Assembly: GCA_003712055.1 (NCBI GenBank)
Contig: RHLJ01000003.1
Location: forward strand, 186,001 to 250,000
Reading direction: 5' to 3'
DNA length: 64,000 nt
Source of the DNA: Balneola sp.
GTDB taxonomy: Bacteria > Bacteroidota > Rhodothermia > Balneolales > Balneolaceae
The position numbers and the translations under genes are program-made. Shown piece by piece: positions 33,796 through 43,307 of this stretch. The notes under the pieces were generated by a model that ran no database searches, was not told the origin of the DNA, and saw only the letters and a list, made by a program, of their open reading frames with translations. How positions within the stretch are numbered: position 1 is the stretch's first letter; each line of letters begins with the position of its first letter.

Positions 33796-34437
33796 TCAGG
33801 GGGCTATATGAATGTGCATATTTGAACGAATAGGCCGTTCGAAAATTTGCTCTTCGATGTACGCCAAATGCTCCTCATTGTTTACAAAATCTATTTCAGT
33901 AGTATTTATGAAAATAACAGGTGTTTTATTGAAATGATAAAAAAAGTGGTTATAAGCGTTGTTTAAATCTCGCAAATAATCCGGGGTAATATGCTGCTCA
34001 TAGTCCCTTCCTCTTTTCTTAATATTATCCATTAACCGATCTACTGACGATTGGATAAACACAATCAGATTGGGCTGTGCTGCAATTCCGGTCATGATGT
34101 TAAAGATAGAATCATATAGAGCTAATTCATCTTCTTCTAAATTCAATCGTGCGAAGATTCTATCCTTCTCAAAAATATAGTCTGATATAGTAAACTGATG
34201 GAACAGATCCTGAGTCATCATATTCTGCTGCTGCTTGAACCTGCTAGCCAAAAAGGCCAACTGTGTTTGAAACGCATATCGCTCTCTATCTTCGTAAAAC
34301 TTTGGCAGAAATGGATTATCCTCAAATTCTTCTAGCACTAATCTTGCTTGTCGTCTCTCAGCAAGCAGCCTCGCTAATGATGTTTTCCCGGCACCAATTA
34401 CCCCTTCTACCGCAATGAAGTCCAGCGTATTCGACAT
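33796..34437 (-). CDS. deoxynucleoside kinase
   Basis: A 213-residue kinase of the dCK/dGK family, which phosphorylates deoxyribonucleosides in nucleotide salvage. The P-loop is EGVIGAGKTSLARLLAERR (about residues 10-28). The substrate region has EEFEDNPFLPKFYED, the ERS/DR-type segment is FEKDRIFARLNL, and the lid is NIKKRGRDYEQHITPDYL. ATG at 34437, 1 bp from the folK stop. Substrate preference (dA, dG or dC) cannot be read from sequence alone. Confidence 0.92.
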   Translation of the reverse strand: MSNTLDFIAVEGVIGAGKTSLARLLAERRQARLVLEEFEDNPFLPKFYEDRERYAFQTQLAFLASRFKQQQNMMTQDLFHQFTISDYIFEKDRIFARLNLEEDELALYDSIFNIMTGIAAQPNLIVFIQSSVDRLMDNIKKRGRDYEQHITPDYLRDLNNAYNHFFYHFNKTPVIFINTTEIDFVNNEEHLAYIEEQIFERPIRSNMHIHIAP

Positions 34438-34438
34438 C

Positions 34439-34927
34439 TTACCAGCTAAGCTCAGTTTTAGTTATCCTCATTGTTTGAGCGCCTTTTATAATGGCTTCAA
34501 TTGGTGTTCCAGTTATAGGATCTGACCAGCCCGGATGTATTTCTTGCAGAGGAAGAAGAACAAATAAACGCTGACCATACTCCTTGTGTGGGATGATAAG
34601 AGTATCTGTTTGAAGCACCAAGTCATCATATGCAATTATATCCAGATCAATAGTTCTGGACTCCCATTTCGGGTACCTTGAAGGCCTGCCCTGTTTCTTT
34701 TCCTGCTGCTTTAAAGCTTGGAAAAGTTCATTTGGTTGCAGTACTGTATCTATTGTAATTACCGCATTAAAAAAATCCTCTTCAGACGGACCAATAGGTT
34801 CACTTTGATAAATAGATGAACTAACCGGAGAAATATCCGATAGTGATGTCAAAAACTCTTTTGCCTGTGCTAATTGTTCAAGAGGATCACCCAGGTTCGA
34901 GCCGAGCGCTATAGTTACCTTGGCCAT
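34439..34927 (-). CDS. folK: 2-amino-4-hydroxy-6-hydroxymethyldihydropteridine pyrophosphokinase
   Basis: A 162-residue HPPK of the folate pathway, which transfers pyrophosphate from ATP to the pterin. Motifs: ALGSNLGDPLEQL at the N-terminus, the catalytic block ESRTIDLDIIAYDDL (about 96-110), and IPHKEYGQRLFVLLPLQEI. It overlaps the folB gene by 13 bp, so the two are translationally coupled. Confidence 0.95.
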   Translation of the reverse strand: MAKVTIALGSNLGDPLEQLAQAKEFLTSLSDISPVSSSIYQSEPIGPSEEDFFNAVITIDTVLQPNELFQALKQQEKKQGRPSRYPKWESRTIDLDIIAYDDLVLQTDTLIIPHKEYGQRLFVLLPLQEIHPGWSDPITGTPIEAIIKGAQTMRITKTELSW

Positions 34928-35274
34928 GACAATGTCACTTCAGAATATTCGCAAATACCTGGCATAGGTGGGTTCAATTTTCGAAGTGTTACTTCAACTG
35001 AGTTTGCTGATTCGATTTCATTTGTTAAACATTCTCCTATCAGATATGCCAAATGCTCAATCAACTTTTTAGATTTCCCTTCTATTACTTCGGCTACTAT
35101 TTTTTGAGCAATTGAGTAATCAATGGTTTTTTCAAGCTCATCTGATACTCCGGCATCTTCTAATGAAAGATGAAAGGTGAGGTCTACCTCAAAATCATTT
35201 CCATCAACTCGTTCCTTATCATAAAACCCGTGATAGCCTCGGAATTTGAGGCCTTTTAAAACGAGTTTGTCCAT
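34915..35274 (-). CDS. folB: dihydroneopterin aldolase
   Basis: A 119-residue FolB, which cleaves dihydroneopterin to the pterin used by FolK. It carries the family start LKGLKFRGYHGFYDKERVDGNDFEVDL (in two parts), the catalytic region TIDYSIAQKIVAEVIEGKSKKLIEHLAYLI (in parts), and the final RKLNPPMPG. Length is normal. It starts 2 bp after the dnaA stop. Confidence 0.94.
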   Translation of the reverse strand: MDKLVLKGLKFRGYHGFYDKERVDGNDFEVDLTFHLSLEDAGVSDELEKTIDYSIAQKIVAEVIEGKSKKLIEHLAYLIGECLTNEIESANSVEVTLRKLNPPMPGICEYSEVTLSWPR

Positions 35275-35276
35275 AA

Positions 35277-36722
35277 TTAAAGACTGGCTACTTCGATACG
35301 CTGATGAAGTTCTTCCAGAATTCTTTTATGCTTGGGGCTTGTGCTCATTCTTTCCTCAACAGTAGAAATAGCATGGATAACTGTTGAGTGATCTCTTCCT
35401 CCAAAATGAAGACCAATAGTTTTCAAGCTGGATTTTGTAAATCGCTTAGACAGATACATCGCAATTTGTCGGGCCTCTACAATTTCCTGCTTTCTGGTTT
35501 TTTCTCTCACTTTGTTGGTATCTATTCCAAAGTAGTCACATACATAGTTTTGAATAGACTCGATGGAAATCTGAGTATGAGATTCTTTGACCATATCCTT
35601 TAACACACGTTTGGCCATAGCCAAATCTATGTCATCGATATTTTGAAGGGAGGCGTGAGCCAAAAGTTTGATAATAGCCCCTTCCAGATCACGAACATTG
35701 GATTTGAAATTATGAGCAATGAACTCCACAATCTCCGGATCAATTTCGATTCCGTTATCATTAGCCTTTCGCTCAAGAATAGCATAACGGGTTTCGTATT
35801 CCGGCATCTGTAAATCAGCGCTTAATCCCCAGCTAAATCTTGAAATTAATCGCTCCTGGATATCTGGAACATCCTTTGGCGCCCTATCGCTACTTAGTAC
35901 AATTTGTTTTCCGTCCTGATGTAGAGCATTGAAAATATGAAAGAACTCCTCCTGAGTTTTCTCCTTCCCGCTAAAGAATTGGATGTCATCAACAATAAGT
36001 ACATCAATATTGCGATAGAACATAGAAAACTCACTAGCGCGGTTGTTTCTAATCGCGTGTACAAATTCATTAGTAAATGCTTCCGATGATATATATAGAA
36101 CTGACTTATCATCAGAATACTTCTGCTTTATACGGTTGCCAATACTTTGAATTAGGTGCGTTTTTCCTAAACCGGTTGGACCGTAAATGAAAAATGGATT
36201 GAAGGAGTTATTTCCGGGATTGTCAGCAATTGCCATAGCGGCTGATCTTGCCAATCGATTACAGTCTCCTTCTATATAACGCTCAAATACGTATGAGCTA
36301 TTTAGGTTGGAATCTATCTTGGTCTTTCTGATTCCTGGAATCACAAAGGGATTCTCAATTCTTTCAGGATAATTTTCAGGATAACCCTGGATTTGTTGAG
36401 CCTGAATTGGAGGCATAGGTCGTTGAGGAAGACGTACAGAACGATTATTCTCAAACTGTTCAGATTTCTCCATTAATATAGAGTATTCAAGTTTGCCCTC
36501 TGGCCCTAAGACTTTAGCTAAGGTTGAGCGAAGCATATTATAGTAGTGTTCCTCAAGCCACTCATACCAAAATTGACTCGGTACTTGTATAGTCAGTGTA
36601 TTGTCGACAAGGTTTATTGGCTTAATTGGTTCAAACCAGGATTTATACTTCTGATAGCTAATATTGTCTTTAATAATTTCCAGGCATTTTCCCCAAGCTG
36701 CCTCAGCTATATTTTCTTGCAA
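35277..36722 (-). CDS. dnaA: chromosomal replication initiator DnaA
   Basis: The replication initiator, an AAA+ ATPase that binds DnaA boxes and opens oriC. Domain I starts at AWGKCLEIIKDNISYQKYKSW; the Walker A motif is GPTGLGKTHLI, Walker B is VLIVDDIQFFSG, and the C-terminal DNA-binding signature is GGRDHSTVIHAIS. The frame can be read from a GTG at 36776 (499 residues), but that codon lies within a perfect DnaA box (36767-36775) and has no ribosome site. A TTG at 36722 follows AAAGGAG by 5 nt and gives 481 residues, so I prefer it. The box would then be in the leader or promoter, fitting autorepression. Confidence 0.95.
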   Translation of the reverse strand: MQENIAEAAWGKCLEIIKDNISYQKYKSWFEPIKPINLVDNTLTIQVPSQFWYEWLEEHYYNMLRSTLAKVLGPEGKLEYSILMEKSEQFENNRSVRLPQRPMPPIQAQQIQGYPENYPERIENPFVIPGIRKTKIDSNLNSSYVFERYIEGDCNRLARSAAMAIADNPGNNSFNPFFIYGPTGLGKTHLIQSIGNRIKQKYSDDKSVLYISSEAFTNEFVHAIRNNRASEFSMFYRNIDVLIVDDIQFFSGKEKTQEEFFHIFNALHQDGKQIVLSSDRAPKDVPDIQERLISRFSWGLSADLQMPEYETRYAILERKANDNGIEIDPEIVEFIAHNFKSNVRDLEGAIIKLLAHASLQNIDDIDLAMAKRVLKDMVKESHTQISIESIQNYVCDYFGIDTNKVREKTRKQEIVEARQIAMYLSKRFTKSSLKTIGLHFGGRDHSTVIHAISTVEERMSTSPKHKRILEELHQRIEVASL

Positions 36723-36766
36723 TCTGCTCCTTTGCTCCTGTACGATTGAAGTTCTTACCTTTTCAG

Positions 36767-37037
36767 TTATCCACACGCTATAAAGTGATATTTATAGCTA
36801 CGCTGGTTTGAAAATGAAAAAATAAAGACGTCTTGTCAAACGCGAGTTAGTCTAAACTAAAAAAGTTATCCACATTCAATAAAGTCTCTTAATCTGTTGA
36901 AACTCATATGATTAAAAAAAAAGTTAGCATATATAAATTTCTAACTTGACTAGTGGTAATATTGCAATAACATACGAATAGGCGAGTATCGACTCAGACC
37001 CTGTGCTAGTGAAGTTTTTTTCCACAAGTTTTCCACA
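36767..37037. other. probable replication origin (oriC) with DnaA boxes and an AT-rich stretch
   Basis: Two perfect DnaA boxes TTATCCACA (36767-36775 and 36866-36874) and two one-mismatch boxes TTTTCCACA (37018-37026 and 37029-37037), all in the same orientation, lie around a very AT-rich stretch (about 36905-36965, TTAAAAAAAAAGTTAG and CATATATAAATTT). The region is the gap between dnaA and prmC. Box clusters and an unwinding element next to dnaA are the usual features of a bacterial origin. Strand-skew analysis was not possible here. Confidence 0.65.
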
Positions 37038-37087
37038 ACACAAACCTGTAGTTTTTCTGAGATTTCAAAATTAGAATCTGCTTCTTT

Positions 37088-37948
37088 TTAAATTTTTTTC
37101 GCCACCAGGAAACGAGGCTTTTCGCCAAGGTCTTTTAAAATCGAAGCAGTCCAATTTTCATTTTCGAAAATAATATCAACCTCAGTTGCTGTTCTTGCAT
37201 TTAACTCTAGATAAAGAGTACCACCAGACACAAGAAATCTATCTGCAAAGTCGAAGAGAGCCTGATACATTTCCTGAGTAGAGTCACAGAATAAAGCAGT
37301 ATCCGGCTCAAAGTTTTTTACTTCATCATCCAATGAGGATTCTTCTTCTCTTAATATATAAGGGGGGTTCGAAATAATGATGTCAAATTGTTTATCAACA
37401 AATGCCATACTGTTAAATAAATCGTCTTCAAAAAATGAAATCTCTACATCATTAAGAGCAGCATTTTGTTTTGCAATTTTCAGTGCACTTGAAGAGATGT
37501 CTGTTCCAAAAACGCTCCAGGATTTAGCATTCTTCTTCAGAGCAATTGGGATGCACCCTGAACCAGTACCTATATCTAGTACTGTTAATTCATCGCCTTT
37601 TTTATGACTAGTAAGAACTTGTTCAACCAGCTCTTCTGTTTCAGGGCGTGGAATTAATACATCAGGAGTAACTTTAATTCTTGTGTTATAAAAGTCTGTT
37701 TCCCCAACTATATATTGCAAGGGCTCGTGGCTAGCTCTCCTTTTAATAAGGGGCTTGATTTCCTGAAGCTCTTCTGCACTTACAGGCCGATCGAAAATGA
37801 GATAGAGATTCAACCTCTTCATCCCAAGTATATGAGCCAAAAGCCACTCTATACTTAACCTTGGGTTGTTAACCCCTTTCTTTTCAAAATAAGATGTTCC
37901 CCACTCCAGAACAGAGAGTATAGTCCACTCGTTGGGAGTGCTTGTCAT
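37088..37948 (-). CDS. prmC: peptide chain release factor N(5)-glutamine methyltransferase
   Basis: A 286-residue PrmC/HemK, which methylates the GGQ glutamine of release factors. The SAM-binding segment is VLDIGTGSGCIPIALKKNAK, and the catalytic NPPY motif is IISNPPYILREEE (about residues 190-200). The N-terminal helical substrate domain is present. Length is typical. It faces away from oriC into the unknown 128-residue gene... its transcription runs toward dnaA. Confidence 0.94.
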   Translation of the reverse strand: MTSTPNEWTILSVLEWGTSYFEKKGVNNPRLSIEWLLAHILGMKRLNLYLIFDRPVSAEELQEIKPLIKRRASHEPLQYIVGETDFYNTRIKVTPDVLIPRPETEELVEQVLTSHKKGDELTVLDIGTGSGCIPIALKKNAKSWSVFGTDISSSALKIAKQNAALNDVEISFFEDDLFNSMAFVDKQFDIIISNPPYILREEESSLDDEVKNFEPDTALFCDSTQEMYQALFDFADRFLVSGGTLYLELNARTATEVDIIFENENWTASILKDLGEKPRFLVAKKI

Positions 37949-37964
37949 TCTTTATTTAGGATAA

Positions 37965-38351
37965 TTAGTCTTCTTCTTTTTGATCAGAAACTTGCTCTTC
38001 CTGAACAGTGAGACCGAAACGTTTGGCGAAGTCAAAAATAAAGTCGATTACATTAGACTCAACATTTCTTTCTTCACTTAAAGAGCTGCCTCTAAAACCC
38101 ATTCTTCCCCCGGTTTTTTTAAGAACGATTTTATTCACTTTTGGGGAATGTTCAAAAATACACGTTAGCGTCACACTTGAATTAATTTGTTTCTCATACT
38201 CTTCATATACAGCTACATGAAAATCACTTTGTGCTATATCGAATTTTCGTTCATAGAGAAATTTGGGTTCATGTTCTGCAAACATCTTTCCAGCCATTCT
38301 CTTGAGTGTTGCAGATGGTCCAAATACCAAATAAGTTGTGTGTGAATTCAT
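37965..38351 (-). CDS. hypothetical cytoplasmic protein upstream of prmC
   Basis: A 128-residue protein of unknown function without signal peptide or membrane helix. The pattern is beta-alpha: TTYLVFGPSATLKRMAGKMF, SDFHVAVYEEYEKQINSSVT, then VNKIVLKKTGGRMGFRGSS and a helix VIDFIFDFAKRFGLTVQ with an acidic tail. The Gly-rich GGRMGFRG loop is distinctive. It starts divergently from the outer-membrane protein gene (135 bp gap) and is followed 16 bp later by prmC. No family was recognised. Confidence 0.6.
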   Translation of the reverse strand: MNSHTTYLVFGPSATLKRMAGKMFAEHEPKFLYERKFDIAQSDFHVAVYEEYEKQINSSVTLTCIFEHSPKVNKIVLKKTGGRMGFRGSSLSEERNVESNVIDFIFDFAKRFGLTVQEEQVSDQKEED

Positions 38352-38485
38352 TATTTAGAAAAATTGTTAGTCGATTTTCAAAATCGATGGGAAAATAACA
38401 GGATATCGATTTAAGACAATAAGAAATTCAGGTTTTTTTCGTTCATAAACTTGTCAATTACATTTTATACCAATAAGCTACACCT

Positions 38486-39319
38486 ATGAAAAAGCTTAGT
38501 TTTGTTTTCTCCACACTTTTTTTGGCCGTTTTGCTTGCCACTACCAACACATATGCACAATATGGTGAACCCCAAATCCGAGACACAGAGCCACCTAGAA
38601 ATCTATATGATGAAGGATATAAAACGGGATTTGGATTCAGCTTGAACTTAAATGATTTTGGATTTGGAGCGGGAGGTCAATTTCGAAAAGGACTTGGACC
38701 TTATACTGAAGGATTGGTTAACCTAAAAATTGCCGGACTTCGAGATCCAAGCGAGCAACTATATGTAGACGTTATCTTTGGGAATCGTACCATTCCAAGT
38801 AAGTACAGAAGAGTAACCACCTTCCCACTAACAGTAGGCATTAAACGTCGAGTATTCCCGAATCAAATTACTGACAACTTTAGAGTACACACTTCTATAA
38901 ATTTTGGACCCGTACTTACTCTAACCTCTCCTTATTTCGAGGATTATAATAATAACGGATATAGAGATATTAATGTAAATCAGGATGGAATTTGCGAACC
39001 AAGGTGCGAACCTGTTCGTGATATTTTTCAAAGCTTTAGTGATATTGAAACAGAGCTGGGGTGGAATGGAGAGATACTGTTAGGAATAGATTTCGGAGAT
39101 AACTTCGCAAAACTCCAGAGCTTTCAGTTTGGATATAATTTCTATTACTATGGCAATGGCATTCAAATTCTCGAACCATTTCAGCCATTAAGAGACGGTA
39201 ATGGGGATTTAGTACCAGCTGAAAACATCGCAGATGGATGGGAGCTTGAACCTGCTAATGATGCTGTCAAATTCCTGGGTTCGGCCCAAATTACTTTTGT
39301 ATTTGGCTGGATGTGGTAA
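38486..39319 (+). CDS. outer-membrane beta-barrel protein, hypothetical
   Basis: A 277-residue exported protein. Signal peptide at 1-24 (LSFVFSTLFLAVLLATTNTYAQ). The rest alternates aromatic and small residues in short strands (GFGFSLNLNDFGFGAGGQF, LQSFQFGYNFYYYG, AQITFVFGWMW) and ends in Trp, typical of outer-membrane barrels. A loop with two close cysteines (GICEPRCEPVRD) may form a disulfide. Its stop touches the stop of the convergent HAD gene with no gap. Function unknown. Confidence 0.7.
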   Translation: MKKLSFVFSTLFLAVLLATTNTYAQYGEPQIRDTEPPRNLYDEGYKTGFGFSLNLNDFGFGAGGQFRKGLGPYTEGLVNLKIAGLRDPSEQLYVDVIFGNRTIPSKYRRVTTFPLTVGIKRRVFPNQITDNFRVHTSINFGPVLTLTSPYFEDYNNNGYRDINVNQDGICEPRCEPVRDIFQSFSDIETELGWNGEILLGIDFGDNFAKLQSFQFGYNFYYYGNGIQILEPFQPLRDGNGDLVPAENIADGWELEPANDAVKFLGSAQITFVFGWMW

Positions 39320-40054
39320 TCAGCTGCTTCCATTCACTAGTTTTTTAAACCACTTATCGGGCTCTGATAGATTATCTAAAATCATATCGGGCCCATATTC
39401 CTTTAGTTGGCCCTCGCTGAACTTACCCGTAGTTACAGATACGCATCTCATTCCCGAATGCTTGGCACATAAAACATCCCGTGGAGTATCACCAATTATA
39501 ATGAACCTGGAAGGATCAGGATTGTGAATAGATAAGTTTTCCTTTACCCATTCCAGAGCCAATTCTGGAAGTATATTCCTGTCTTTATGATATTCTCCAA
39601 AAGCTCCAAACCTGAAGGATTGATTAATTCCGGCAACTTTTAGTTTTACCTGAGCTGCTGAAGGGAAATTTCCTGTCAAAAGCCCCCGCACAAAGCCATT
39701 TCCTGAGAAGTAATCTATGGCCTCGTCTATGTATTCATGCCGAAGTATGTGCTCAGCTTTTATTTCCTGTTCTAGCCTGAGAAGATATATCTCTTTGAAT
39801 CTATTATACAGATTCTGATCAAAGCCGTGGTTTACAAGAAACGAAGTAATAATATCGAAATCGGTTCTCCCGGAAAATGGATCTTTTTCCATATCAGGGT
39901 AATTGATTTCCAAATTATCAATTATGCTTCTTAATAGGGGACGATTAAAGTTCCTATCTACCGTTAGTAAGGTACCGTCTATATCGAATAGGATAATCCA
40001 GGGATGTTGCTCAGACAAAGTAGTTGTATATATAGTGTTTTTTTGCTGGAACAA
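39320..40054 (-). CDS. HAD-superfamily hydrolase
   Basis: A 244-residue HAD hydrolase, probably a phosphatase of a small phosphorylated metabolite. Motif I is ILFDIDGTLLTVDR with nucleophile and acid Asp residues (about 23-25). Motif II is GLLTGNFPSAAQVK, and motif IV is RFIIIGDTPRDVLCAKHSG. A helical cap region covers about 40-115. No signal peptide. It is divergent from eno with a 92 bp gap. Substrate unknown. Confidence 0.88.
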   Translation of the reverse strand: MFQQKNTIYTTTLSEQHPWIILFDIDGTLLTVDRNFNRPLLRSIIDNLEINYPDMEKDPFSGRTDFDIITSFLVNHGFDQNLYNRFKEIYLLRLEQEIKAEHILRHEYIDEAIDYFSGNGFVRGLLTGNFPSAAQVKLKVAGINQSFRFGAFGEYHKDRNILPELALEWVKENLSIHNPDPSRFIIIGDTPRDVLCAKHSGMRCVSVTTGKFSEGQLKEYGPDMILDNLSEPDKWFKKLVNGSS

Positions 40055-40146
40055 GTTTACAAAAACTTAGTGGCTATTCCCTTTAAGTAGATGTTAAATC
40101 GTGGTACCTTATCGCTCATTCACTTACTGACTAAAATGGAGTTTAA

Positions 40147-41433
<1,287 letters not shown>

Positions 41434-41452
41434 TAAATAGCATTTAAATTTT

Positions 41453-41480
41453 AACCCCGAATGAAAATTCGGGGTTTTTT
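41453..41480 (+). terminator. intrinsic terminator after eno
   Basis: AACCCCGAA-TGAAAA-TTCGGGGTT followed by T residues, 20 bp after the eno stop. Confidence 0.9.
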
Positions 41481-41531
41481 ATATATCAGTCCCTATACTG
41501 CTATCTTATTAAGAAGTAAAACAAACTGAGT

Positions 41532-43295
41532 TTGAAAAAGGCTTTCATTATCGGTGCATTTCTTTTGGGGACATTTCTTCTGGCTTCTCCGGGATTTAGT
41601 CAGGTTTCCTTAGTTCCGGCACATCACCAGGTTTATGATTGGCTACATCTACAACGGGTTAAAGGCAATATCAGCAACTACAGTTATGAAAGCCTTCCGC
41701 TAAGCAGAGGGCAGATTCTTACATTCCTGGATGAGTTGAGTGAAAAAGAACCTTCCTTAAATGATACTGACCGAAAGCTTCTGGATTGGTATCAAAGAGA
41801 GTTCTCTCCGGAATATATTCCTTTAGATAACCCAAATACTTATCTGCAAGGTTGGCAAAAGGATTTAAAAGGCTCCATAAAAAGTAAATTCGATTTACTG
41901 CTTTCTGATGAAGAACCACACCTATATGCTCTAAGAAAAGAGCACTTATATACTGTTTTTGATTATAGCTTCTCGGGAGGGTTAATCGGGGTAGATGATC
42001 CTGCTAATTCTGTAGACGAACTTAGTGAGCTCAACAACTTTATCATCAGAGGTTACGGCTCTGTTTACAATACTTTTGGCTGGCATGCTGAGATTTCCAA
42101 TCCTTTAGTTGGAGAAGCGGGGTTACTTAGATACCACCCTGAATGGGGACAAACTTTTGATGGAAGTAATCCTGAAAAAAGCGCCGCTTTTTTTGCTGAA
42201 GCTTTTTTCTCCGTTCAGTACAAACAAATCGGACTTCATATAGGGAATGGAGATTTAAAGTATGGGTTCAGGGGGCACGAAGCTCAAATACTCAGACAGG
42301 ATGCAGGCAACTTTGACTGGGTTAGACTCAACTTCGATACAAAATATCTGCGGTACACCCTCATTCATGGAGCACTTAGATCAGAAACAAGTGTAATTGA
42401 TGTGGATGGGTATCCGGGTGTAGTAAGCAGAGTATCTCCGGATAGGTGGTTTGCTCTACGAAGAATTCAACTTACTCCTGCCAAGTGGATATCCATGGCT
42501 TTTACTGAGTCATTGATTTATTCTAACCGTACTGTAGAGCTATCTTACATCAATCCTCTTCTTCCTCTTAGGTTTGGTGAATATGAAACACTGGACAAAG
42601 ATAATCCTCTTTGGTTTTTCGATGGTGCAATTCGGCCTATGAATAATCTTGAGCTCTATGGAACTCTAGGCATTGATGATATACTTTCGTTAGGGGATAT
42701 TTTTAGGGGAAGCTCAAAGCGAATTGCTAATAGTGGCACGGTTAGTTATCAAACTGGTTTTAATTTAGGGCTTCCTACTTCTACATTAATAAACGCAGAG
42801 GTACTACAACTCGACCCTTATTTTTATTCACATTGGCAATTTTTTAATACCTATGATGAACTAGGGTCTCCCCTTGGCGCTTCTATTGGTCCAAATTCAC
42901 GTCAATTCCATTACTCTATACGACAATGGTTACCCTGGAGAAGTTTTGTTGAAGTTTCTCTTCAATCCGTGAAAAAGGGCTACAACGAAGTGGATGAAAA
43001 CGGCAGGCTTTTAGTAGATGTAGGAGGAGATATTTTTACAGGGATAACTGGCACTAATGGAGAAGAAGTAGGTCTTTTCGCTGGTGAAGTTCATAAATGG
43101 AAAAATTTAAACATCGAATTGGAATTTGAACCCATACGAGGTATCCGTCTATTTGGTAAATATACTCACCGATTTGTGAACAGAGGATCCCAAATTCAGG
43201 ATTTGAATTTCTTTTATGGCGGTATCGAGTTTAATTTTTATCCGGCTATCCCTAATATCCTTGGCACTATCCCAGGAACAAATTTAATCTTCTAA
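41532..43295 (+). CDS. Wzi-like capsule assembly / outer-membrane protein
   Basis: A 587-residue exported protein. It starts with TTG at 41532, giving a signal peptide at about 1-23 (AFIIGAFLLGTFLLASPGFS). The N-terminal part (about 24-110) is helical and polar. The rest is rich in beta strands with aromatic ends (GDLKYGFRGHEAQILRQDAG, LRYTLIHGALRSETS, IRLFGKYTHRFVNRGS), like the capsule-assembly Wzi family that forms an 18-strand barrel holding surface polysaccharide. The family call is by general pattern. It is followed 12 bp later by an amidohydrolase gene. No polysaccharide synthesis genes are in the window. Confidence 0.6.
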   Translation: MKKAFIIGAFLLGTFLLASPGFSQVSLVPAHHQVYDWLHLQRVKGNISNYSYESLPLSRGQILTFLDELSEKEPSLNDTDRKLLDWYQREFSPEYIPLDNPNTYLQGWQKDLKGSIKSKFDLLLSDEEPHLYALRKEHLYTVFDYSFSGGLIGVDDPANSVDELSELNNFIIRGYGSVYNTFGWHAEISNPLVGEAGLLRYHPEWGQTFDGSNPEKSAAFFAEAFFSVQYKQIGLHIGNGDLKYGFRGHEAQILRQDAGNFDWVRLNFDTKYLRYTLIHGALRSETSVIDVDGYPGVVSRVSPDRWFALRRIQLTPAKWISMAFTESLIYSNRTVELSYINPLLPLRFGEYETLDKDNPLWFFDGAIRPMNNLELYGTLGIDDILSLGDIFRGSSKRIANSGTVSYQTGFNLGLPTSTLINAEVLQLDPYFYSHWQFFNTYDELGSPLGASIGPNSRQFHYSIRQWLPWRSFVEVSLQSVKKGYNEVDENGRLLVDVGGDIFTGITGTNGEEVGLFAGEVHKWKNLNIELEFEPIRGIRLFGKYTHRFVNRGSQIQDLNFFYGGIEFNFYPAIPNILGTIPGTNLIF

Positions 43296-43307
43296 TCCAA
43301 TACAATT

